Shown: piece after piece, positions 1 through 5,613 of the stretch
How the letters are laid out: each line of letters starts with the position of its first letter
How positions within the stretch are numbered: the first letter of the stretch is position 1
Source of the DNA: Flammeovirgaceae bacterium
GTDB lineage: Bacteria > Bacteroidota > Bacteroidia > Cytophagales > Cyclobacteriaceae
Direction of reading: 5' to 3'
Length of the DNA stretch: 18,002 bases
NCBI GenBank assembly: GCA_947457025.1
Contig: CANGUI010000008.1
Coordinates: 1-18,002, forward strand
Notes under the pieces: generated by a model
Told to the model about the DNA's origin: nothing
The model's input: only the letters and a program-made list of their open reading frames with translations
Databases searched by the model: none
Translations under genes and position numbers: made by a program

Positions 1-1113
1 AATACGCTGCGCGATTCTGTTTTGGGAACTGATTATCGCCGTACAGCATCCGAAGCAGAGATCAATCAAATGAAGAACCTGATGCTGGCCGACCTGCAGG
101 CCGGAGCCCTGGGATTGTCAACAGGATTGGAGTATGATCCGGGTATCTATTCCAGCCCGGAAGAGGTATTGGCATTGAGCGGAGACTGTGCCCGGCAAGG
201 TGGCCGCTACATCAGCCATATCCGTAGTGAAGACCGCTATTTCTGGTCTGCCCTGAGCGAATTGCTCACCATCGGACAGAAAACAGGTATGCCTGTGCAG
301 ATCTCCCATACAAAACTGGCCATGAAAAGCCTCTGGGGAAAATCGGCTTTGCTCATCGCCAAACTCGACTCCGCCCGCCACGCGGGCGTACAGGTGACAG
401 CCGATGTCTACCCGTATACCTACTGGCAATCGACTATGAAAGTCCTGTTTCCCGAACGGAACTTTCAGGATGAGCAGGCTGCCACCTTCGCGCTGACCGA
501 ACTGACCACCCCCGAACACGTGGTCATCAACAATTTTTCGCTCGATAGTAGCTATGAGGGAAAGACCCTGGCTGAGATTGCGGCCTTGCGTAAATCGACC
601 GGACCAAAAACGCTGATGGACTTGATCGCCGAGGTCGACCGGAAGAAGGGGGAGGAAAGTATCCTTGCGGCCAGCATGGCAGAAGAGGATATTGCTGCCA
701 TCGCCTCATGGCCTTTTGCCAACTTTTGCTCAGATGGTTCAGCTACAAGCCGACACCCGCGCGGGTACGGCACCTTTACACGCGTGCTTCGCCAATATGT
801 GCGCGAGGAGAAACGTTTACCGCTGGAAGAAGCCATACGGAAGATGACCAGCCTGGCAGCCACTAACGTGGGCATTAGCCGGCGCGGCACCATTAAGGAG
901 GGCTGGTATGCTGACCTCGTCCTTTTCGATCCCCGCTCTGTTGCTGACCAGGCCACACCGGAAAGACCGCAGGAACTTTCAAAGGGCATCTATGCCGTGT
1001 GGGTGAACGGGCAACTGGTGTTTGGTAATGGCCACCCAACCGGACGCTTCCCCGGAGCGATCATCAAACGGGAGATGCCCAAATCGCAGAACTCATTGCC
1101 TGAACAGTTGTAA
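1..1113 (+). CDS. N-acyl-D-amino-acid deacylase (D-aminoacylase) family amidohydrolase, 5' partial
   Basis: The frame is open from base 1, so the gene begins upstream and only about the last 370 residues are present (full-length family members are roughly 500 or more). The family hydrolyses N-acyl-D-amino acids or related amides with a zinc centre in a TIM-barrel amidohydrolase fold. Visible family marks, in order, are YISHIRSE and VQISHTK (metal-ligand histidines), then CSDGS with the active-site Asp, followed directly by HPRGYGTF, which is typical of the D-aminoacylase branch. At the C-terminus GTIKEGWYADLVLFD and a VNGQLV strand form the small beta-sandwich typical of amidohydrolases. The N-terminal metal HxH motif would lie outside the window, so activity cannot be judged. 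A signal peptide, common for Bacteroidota members, also cannot be checked. The gene converges on hypC with about 70 nt between the stops. The family call is confident; the exact substrate is not known. Confidence 0.85.
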   Translation, partial: NTLRDSVLGTDYRRTASEAEINQMKNLMLADLQAGALGLSTGLEYDPGIYSSPEEVLALSGDCARQGGRYISHIRSEDRYFWSALSELLTIGQKTGMPVQISHTKLAMKSLWGKSALLIAKLDSARHAGVQVTADVYPYTYWQSTMKVLFPERNFQDEQAATFALTELTTPEHVVINNFSLDSSYEGKTLAEIAALRKSTGPKTLMDLIAEVDRKKGEESILAASMAEEDIAAIASWPFANFCSDGSATSRHPRGYGTFTRVLRQYVREEKRLPLEEAIRKMTSLAATNVGISRRGTIKEGWYADLVLFDPRSVADQATPERPQELSKGIYAVWVNGQLVFGNGHPTGRFPGAIIKREMPKSQNSLPEQL

Positions 1114-1182
1114 AAATCAGACGCTGTACCTGTTGCTCTCGTCTTCCCCACGGCAACAGTTCCGTTCCAACTCAGGAACAAG

Positions 1183-1464
1183 CTAATTCGGATTTCTATC
1201 GGACTCCCCTGTTGTACCAGCCCGCAGATCTTCCATTTCACCCATCTGATTCAAATACTGAAAAGTAAGCAGCGCCTCGGCCTCGTCTACTATGCCAATC
1301 GCTACCCCCACATGTACAAGAACATAATCACCTACCTGGGCTGCTGGTACCAGGGCCAGATTGACCTCTTTGCAGATGCCCCCAAACGAAACGTTGCCGA
1401 CCTTGAAGGTCTCATCCACCTGAGTGGATATCGATGTAAGCTTACCGGGAATTGCAAGGCACAT
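1183..1464 (-). CDS. hypC: [NiFe]-hydrogenase maturation chaperone HypC/HybG family
   Basis: This 93-aa protein starts with MCLAIPGKL, the HypC signature. Cys2 is the residue that, in characterised HypC proteins, contacts HypD and the hydrogenase large-subunit precursor while the Fe(CN)2CO unit is assembled and delivered. The OB-fold-like core (VGNVSFGGICKEVNLALV, then VGDYVLVHVGVAIGIVDEAEA) is intact, and length is normal with a slightly long C-terminal tail. It is the last gene of the minus-strand hyp operon, starting 3 nt after the hypF stop, so translational coupling is likely. No hypD follows, because the next gene is convergent. It could in principle be a HybG-type paralogue specific to one hydrogenase; the sequence alone does not separate these. 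Confidence 0.95.
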   Translation of the reverse strand: MCLAIPGKLTSISTQVDETFKVGNVSFGGICKEVNLALVPAAQVGDYVLVHVGVAIGIVDEAEALLTFQYLNQMGEMEDLRAGTTGESDRNPN

Positions 1465-1467
1465 GTG

Positions 1468-3798
1468 CTATTCGATATGGGTTGCCAGCCGTAGTTTGAT
1501 AAAGGGACGATCGGTTGCCTTTTCCGCCTCACGCTGAAGAGTATCGTATACCAACTGACCAAAACCAATACACTCATCATTGGGCGACAGGTGGCGATGC
1601 CAGTACAGGTCAAATTTCGTATCCAGCAGGCGGTTGGCTAAATCCACCAGCAAGGCATTTTGAAATACGCCTCCACTACATGCGATTTTTCTGACGTTAA
1701 ACCGCTCGGCCACGCGCGCAATCCACCATACCAAATCTCGGTGGAAGTTCAGCGCAAGCTGCGCACACGGTACCCCTGCCAATCGTTCATCCACTAACGT
1801 ATTGATAGCCTCGTTTAATGAAAAACTCCTGCCCCCCAGCCATCGCGCCCGAGGCAAAACCGGCTCCACACCGGCGGTTCGCGCCAGTGCTTCTAACTTC
1901 AGAGCGGCTTCACCTTCATACGTAGAGCAATCACACACGCCCAGCAGCGAGGCGACCGCATCAAACAAGCGCCCGACAGACGAGGTTTGCAGCGCGTGGG
2001 GTTCGTGGATCAGTTGCGTGTAGATCTTCCATTCTTCTCCCGTAAACTTATCGCGCAGCAGCGCATCTGCTTTCGGATTGTGTTTACAAAGACCGAGAGC
2101 ACTCAGGCGCGGTTCGCGCGATGCTTTGTCGCCCAGCCAGTGATCAAAATAATCCAGATGGTGCACGCGGTTGAAGTGACCATTTTGAAACAGGAAAAAC
2201 TCTCCTCCCCAGATATGGCCATCATCGCCCCAGCCGGTACCGTCCCACACAACACCCAATACGGGTTCATTTACATTCAGCAGTTCGTTCTCCGCCAGCA
2301 CTGCTGCAAAGTGTGCATGGTGGTGTTGCACTGATTTCAGCTCACAGTTCCACTCTTTCGCCAACTGCTGGCCCATCAAGGAGGAGAAATATACGGGGTG
2401 GCGATCGATTAAAATTCGTTGCGGCCTGGTTTGCAGCACCCCCAGCATGTGCTGCAGCGTGTGGCGATAGTTCTTCTGCGTCTCGTAATCTTCAAGGTCG
2501 CCCAAAAATTGACTGGCGTACAGATTCTTTTCATGCGTGATGGCGAATGCACTCTTCAGGTCCGCACCCATCGCGAGTGTGGCCGGCACGGCCGCCGGAA
2601 ATACGTGGGGCAAAAGCGTTGGTGCCATGCCGCGCGATCTTCGCAAGACCATTCGTGTACCGGTATCTGGCGTAAACTGCCATACACTATCGTCCTGCGG
2701 AACTACGATTTCACGGTTGTGCATCAGAAAGTAATCAGCAATAGGGCTCAAGTGCGCCAGCGCTTCGCTGTCGCGGAAGAAAATAGGTGATCCGCTCACA
2801 TTGCCGCTGGTAGCTACCAACGGGTGCGTGAGGCCGTCCAGTAACAACTCCAGCACTGGCGCGTACGGCAGCATCACCCCGATGCACTGCAAACCAGGAG
2901 CGATTTGTTCAGCAGCCAGGCCACTACCGGGTTTATCTATCAGCGGCAGTAGCACAATCGGCGCAACAGGTGAACACAACGCCATCGCCGCTTCACCTGA
3001 CACGTGCACATCTTTTCGAAGTATGTCCAAACTGGGGTACAATAATGCAAAGGGCTTGGCTGGTCGGTGCTTTCGTTCGCGCAGCGTAGCAATGGCCCCG
3101 GCGTTTGTGGCATCCGCCAGCAGGAGGTACCCGCCAATGCCCTTCACGGCTAGTATGTTTCCCGCAGCCAACCGCTCGTGCACAAAGATAACACATGCTG
3201 CCGGCTCGGTAACCTGGATGAGGTGTTCGCGATCCACCACTCGTAATTCGATGGCACATTGCGGACAGCTATTTGTCTGCGAAAAATACCTCCGATCAAA
3301 CGGATTATCATATTCGCGCTGACAGGAACCACACATTTCAAAACTGCGCATCGTGGTGGTGGCGCGGTCATACGGCAATTGCTGAATAATGGAGTAGCGC
3401 GGGCCGCAATGCGTGCAAGTAGTAAAAGCATAGCCCTGCCGTTTGCCTTTGCGGTGTAACTCCTCCCGGCAGTTGTCGCATAGCGCGATGTCGGGGGTTA
3501 GCAAAACGGAAGTTTTTCCCCGTATATCGCTTTCGCGGATGGAAAAGTCATGAAAAACTTTTTCTGGCAACCATGTGAGGTGATGATTGGTGATCTTGCT
3601 GCGCACGGGCGGCTCCGCAAACAGGATGCGCAAAAAGTCCTCCAGCTGATGCTTACCACCTTGCACTTCCATGTGCACACCGTCTGGACCGTTGCTCACC
3701 CAACCTTTCAACTCATGGGCGGTAGCTAAGCGATACACGTGTGGGCGAAACCCCACGCCCTGTACTTGCCCTTCGATATGCAGGTGAAATGTGGCCAC
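1468..3798 (-). CDS. hypF: Carbamoyltransferase HypF, [NiFe]-hydrogenase maturation
   Basis: HypF turns carbamoyl phosphate into a carbamoyl group on the C-terminal Cys of HypE, the source of the CN ligands of the active-site iron. The protein is 776 aa, normal for the family, and all four expected parts are present. These are an N-terminal acylphosphatase domain (residues 1-90, GQVQGVGFRPHVYRLA and NGPDGV); a zinc-finger pair with four CxxC motifs (Cys107/110, 128/131, 156/159, 178/181); a YrdC-like domain (about 200-395, with KGIGGYLLLADA and QDDSVW); and a Kae1-like domain (about 405-770) with the metal-binding HHHAH at 492-496 and SGGVFQN near the end. It lies between hypB (1-nt gap) and hypC (3-nt gap). 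Its partner HypE is not encoded in this window and must be elsewhere if the pathway works. Confidence 0.97.
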   Translation of the reverse strand: MATFHLHIEGQVQGVGFRPHVYRLATAHELKGWVSNGPDGVHMEVQGGKHQLEDFLRILFAEPPVRSKITNHHLTWLPEKVFHDFSIRESDIRGKTSVLLTPDIALCDNCREELHRKGKRQGYAFTTCTHCGPRYSIIQQLPYDRATTTMRSFEMCGSCQREYDNPFDRRYFSQTNSCPQCAIELRVVDREHLIQVTEPAACVIFVHERLAAGNILAVKGIGGYLLLADATNAGAIATLRERKHRPAKPFALLYPSLDILRKDVHVSGEAAMALCSPVAPIVLLPLIDKPGSGLAAEQIAPGLQCIGVMLPYAPVLELLLDGLTHPLVATSGNVSGSPIFFRDSEALAHLSPIADYFLMHNREIVVPQDDSVWQFTPDTGTRMVLRRSRGMAPTLLPHVFPAAVPATLAMGADLKSAFAITHEKNLYASQFLGDLEDYETQKNYRHTLQHMLGVLQTRPQRILIDRHPVYFSSLMGQQLAKEWNCELKSVQHHHAHFAAVLAENELLNVNEPVLGVVWDGTGWGDDGHIWGGEFFLFQNGHFNRVHHLDYFDHWLGDKASREPRLSALGLCKHNPKADALLRDKFTGEEWKIYTQLIHEPHALQTSSVGRLFDAVASLLGVCDCSTYEGEAALKLEALARTAGVEPVLPRARWLGGRSFSLNEAINTLVDERLAGVPCAQLALNFHRDLVWWIARVAERFNVRKIACSGGVFQNALLVDLANRLLDTKFDLYWHRHLSPNDECIGFGQLVYDTLQREAEKATDRPFIKLRLATHIE

Positions 3799-3799
3799 C

Positions 3800-4621
3800 T
3801 TAATTCGTGCAAAGTGAAAGTTTGTCCCGTGTTACAGAATGGCGTGGTTGCTTCTTTAACCAAGCGTACCACTCGTCCATCCCGAAGCCTTTGGTTACCG
3901 ACAGTTCGATAAATTCAATCATTGGGTTGATCTGGCGGCAATACGCCCGGGCGCGTTGCACATCAAAATCAGTATACGTCAATAAGTCGATTTTATTGAT
4001 GATGCACAGTTGGCTACTCGCAAACATATCCGGGTACTTCAGCGGTTTGTCGGTACCTTCCGTAACGCTAATGATAGCCACGCGTGCGTGTTCGCCCAGA
4101 TCAAACATGGCCGGACATACGAGATTGCCTACGTTCTCAATGAATAGTATCGATCGTTCGGGTGGATTCAATTCATGCCATGCGCGATGCACCATATCCG
4201 CATCCAGATGGCAACCCTTGCCTGTGTTGATTTGCACCACAGGGGCCCCGGTGGCGGCAATGCGGTTGGCATCGTTGGTGGTTTGCAGGTCGCCCTCAAT
4301 CACCGCAAAGGGTAATGCTGTTTGTAAGTCGCGCAGTGTGCGTTCCAGCAAGGCCGTTTTGCCAGAGCCCGGTGAGCTCACGAGATTGATGACGAAGACA
4401 CCAGCCGCGTCAAAATGAATGCGGTTGTGCTGCGCGAGTTGGTTATTGCGCGCTAGGATGTCTTGTTCTGCCTGCACAACCTTTTGCAGAACACTATGCG
4501 CGTGGCTATTGGCTTGCAGCAAATATCCGGCGCGGCTCGCCATCGGTTGAAACACTTCCGCGCTTACGCGGGTGATGTTAATTCCGTTTTCTGAGTGATC
4601 GCATCCGCAGGTGGCGCACAT
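3800..4621 (-). CDS. hypB: Hydrogenase nickel-insertion GTPase HypB
   Basis: HypB is a SIMIBI-class GTPase that, with HypA, drives nickel insertion into the hydrogenase large subunit. The 273-aa protein starts MCATCGC, matching the high-affinity N-terminal metal site CxxCGC (Cys2, 5, 7) found in E. coli-type HypB. It lacks the long polyhistidine stretch some HypBs use for nickel storage and has only scattered histidines. GTPase motifs are in place: Walker A VSSPGSGKT (residues 81-89), EGDLQTTNDA, the G-domain metal-site segment TGKGCHLDA, ENVGNLVCPA, and NKIDLL for guanine recognition. It starts 69 nt after the hypA stop and ends 1 nt before hypF. That 69-nt gap is the widest inside the operon and has no obvious terminator. 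Confidence 0.97.
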   Translation of the reverse strand: MCATCGCDHSENGINITRVSAEVFQPMASRAGYLLQANSHAHSVLQKVVQAEQDILARNNQLAQHNRIHFDAAGVFVINLVSSPGSGKTALLERTLRDLQTALPFAVIEGDLQTTNDANRIAATGAPVVQINTGKGCHLDADMVHRAWHELNPPERSILFIENVGNLVCPAMFDLGEHARVAIISVTEGTDKPLKYPDMFASSQLCIINKIDLLTYTDFDVQRARAYCRQINPMIEFIELSVTKGFGMDEWYAWLKKQPRHSVTRDKLSLCTN

Positions 4622-4690
4622 GGTGGTTGAGGGTTGTTAGTTACTGGCTAATAGGTGTTGGTCATTTTGCTGAAACAAGTAGATGCGAGT

Positions 4691-5032
4691 TCAGGATAAA
4701 ACCAATGATTTTACCCGCAGTTCTTTGCCTTGCAGGATGTTGTAGACGAAGCTGCCGCAGGCGGGGCAACTGTCGAACGCTTCGTGCAGTACAAATTCAC
4801 CATCGCATTCATGGCACAACGCCCTCCCGGGGACGTGGCGAATTTCTTTTTGTGCGTGATCGAGTACCGTGCCTTTTACCGCAGAAGGCCACGCAAAGTC
4901 GAACGCATCCGGTTCCACACCGGCCAACTCGCCAATCTCCAGTTCGATGGCATCCACCTGCCGGGCATGGTTTTTCTTCACCTGCGCTTCGGCAATGTCT
5001 ACAATACTCATCACGATGGACAACTCATGCAT
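4691..5032 (-). CDS. hypA: Hydrogenase nickel metallochaperone HypA
   Basis: HypA binds Ni(II) and hands it to the hydrogenase large subunit together with HypB. The 113-aa protein begins MHELSIV; His2 with Glu3 and the N-terminal amine forms the nickel site in the family. A structural zinc site is formed by CHEC (Cys73/76) and CPAC (Cys89/92). Length is normal. It is the second gene of the operon, starting 10 nt after the stop of the 72-aa His-rich protein, which suggests that protein belongs to the same function. The HybF paralogue is an alternative name; no feature here separates the two. Confidence 0.96.
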   Translation of the reverse strand: MHELSIVMSIVDIAEAQVKKNHARQVDAIELEIGELAGVEPDAFDFAWPSAVKGTVLDHAQKEIRHVPGRALCHECDGEFVLHEAFDSCPACGSFVYNILQGKELRVKSLVLS

Positions 5033-5042
5033 AGGTTTGTCG

Positions 5043-5261
5043 TTAACGTGCCTGGTCCTTTGACAAATACCGGTTCACCCGTACTACGCCCCACACAATC
5101 AACACGGTGGCAACTGCTACGGTCAATGCCAGCGGCAGCGCGTGCTCTGAGTTGCCGATGTAATGACCGGGGTTCAGCGGATTTTCATAGCCGTGGCCGG
5201 GATGGGCCGCGAGTGCGCAAGCTCCGGCGGTAACAAAGAGGGTGGAAAGTAATCGTTTCAT
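5043..5261 (-). CDS. Small His-rich exported membrane protein heading the hyp operon (unknown function)
   Basis: I do not recognise this 72-aa protein as a named family. Residues 1-19 read as a signal peptide (MKRLLSTLFVTAGACALAA). A short exported part follows with His20, 23, 33 and 40, including the motif HPGHGYENPLNPGHY. Residues about 42-61 are a hydrophobic segment (LPLALTVAVATVLIVWGVV), and the protein ends in a short basic tail (RVNRYLSKDQAR). The expected arrangement is therefore a His-bearing periplasmic stub on a single transmembrane helix. It is the first gene of the operon, 10 nt ahead of hypA, in a run whose other members all serve hydrogenase maturation. Nickel capture or delivery is an inference from the histidines and this context; a membrane anchor for a hydrogenase subunit is another possibility. 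The reading frame is well supported by position and composition. Confidence 0.75.
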   Translation of the reverse strand: MKRLLSTLFVTAGACALAAHPGHGYENPLNPGHYIGNSEHALPLALTVAVATVLIVWGVVRVNRYLSKDQAR

Positions 5262-5275
5262 GCGTGATCGGTTTT

Positions 5276-5303
5276 ATTTGGGGATTTGCGACTGATCCCA
5301 AAT
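5276..5303. repeat. Inverted repeat overlapping the presumed hyp promoter
   Basis: ATTTGGG(G)AT at 5276-5285 pairs with ATCCCAAAT at 5295-5303, giving 9 bp with one bulged G around a 9-nt loop. It overlaps the candidate -7 box and lies 14 nt before the start codon of the first operon gene. It could be an operator or a hairpin at the 5' end of the mRNA. Confidence 0.5.
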
Positions 5304-5328
5304 TAATCATACAAGCGCGGGCGAAAAA
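5299..5328 (-). promoter_or_regulatory. Candidate Bacteroidota-type promoter of the hyp operon
   Basis: On the minus strand, TTAATTTG (5306-5299) resembles the Bacteroidota -7 box TAnnTTTG with one mismatch. Exactly 19 nt upstream is a TTT triplet (5328-5326) where TTG is expected. The implied start of transcription is about 30 nt before the 72-aa gene. This is a weak match supported mostly by position. Confidence 0.35.
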
Positions 5329-5363
5329 CTGATAAAAGTCAGGGTTGGTGATGAATAAAGTCA
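5329..5363. repeat. Two direct repeats spaced two helical turns apart, upstream of the hyp promoter
   Basis: CTGATAAAAGTCA (5329-5341) and TGATGAATAAAGTCA (5349-5363) share the TGAT...AAAGTCA pattern. Their common AAGTCA ends are 22 nt apart. They lie immediately upstream of the candidate -33 element of the hyp operon, where activator sites often occur. No known regulator motif was recognised. Confidence 0.4.
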
Positions 5364-5405
5364 CTCGACCTTCTTACTTAAAAGGAACTCAGAGGATTAC
5401 CGCTG

Positions 5406-5482
5406 TCGGAAGCGCCTACTGGCTAATGGGTGATTTCTTAATCACTGCTACCGTGTGTGTTTCTGCTGTGGTGCGCTTCCGA
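5406..5482. repeat. Nested inverted repeat in the hyp upstream region
   Basis: TCGGAAGCGC (5406-5415) and GCGCTTCCGA (5473-5482) are perfect 10-bp complements separated by 57 nt. Inside the loop is a second perfect hairpin, GTGATT-TCTT-AATCAC (5430-5445). This could fold as a long structured leader of the hyp transcript if transcription starts further upstream than the promoter proposed here. It could also be a structured RNA of its own. It matches no riboswitch class I know. Confidence 0.5.
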
Positions 5483-5580
5483 AGCCGCGTACTATCCTTT
5501 AGCTTTGAAACCAATAATCATTTAGGAATACAGTAGTGTCGAGACGGGAGACGAACCTTGACCACAAACGCTGTTAATTG

Positions 5581-5613
5581 AAGAACAAAACGGGTGAAAC
5601 ACCTTCTCCCGTT
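5581..5613 (-). terminator. Candidate intrinsic terminator of the ASPIC lipoprotein gene
   Basis: On the minus strand AACGGG (5613-5608) pairs with CCCGTT (5594-5589), and a GGTG-TTT-CACC hairpin is possible inside. A T-rich tail TTGTTCTT follows. The stem overlaps the stop codon of the upstream gene. Confidence 0.55.

Larger units (their letters stand above)
5262..5611. other. 350-nt intergenic region upstream of the hyp operon
   Basis: No convincing gene is present. The part near the hyp operon holds the candidate promoter, the inverted repeat and the direct repeats listed separately. The middle (5406-5482) holds a nested inverted repeat, and the far end carries the terminator of the ASPIC lipoprotein gene. 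A tandem CGTCTC-C-CGTCTC (minus strand, about 5543-5555) was also seen. The length is unusual beside the tight spacing inside the operon and fits a regulatory leader. Confidence 0.6.

Noticed and set aside
1130..1159. CTGTTGC/GCAACAG inverted repeat between the amidohydrolase gene and hypC
   Set aside because: The stem is only 7 bp with a 16-nt loop and has no T tract on either strand, so it is too weak to call a terminator, although the convergent position would suit one.
2801..3322. 173-codon plus-strand frame inside hypF
   Set aside because: It is antisense to the YrdC and zinc-finger parts of HypF and shows no domain-like pattern of its own.
5540..5575. GGTTCGTCTCCC on the minus strand resembles a tRNA T-arm
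   Set aside because: The T-loop lacks the conserved A, no anticodon arm or acceptor pairing could be found, and no integration-type direct repeat was seen.
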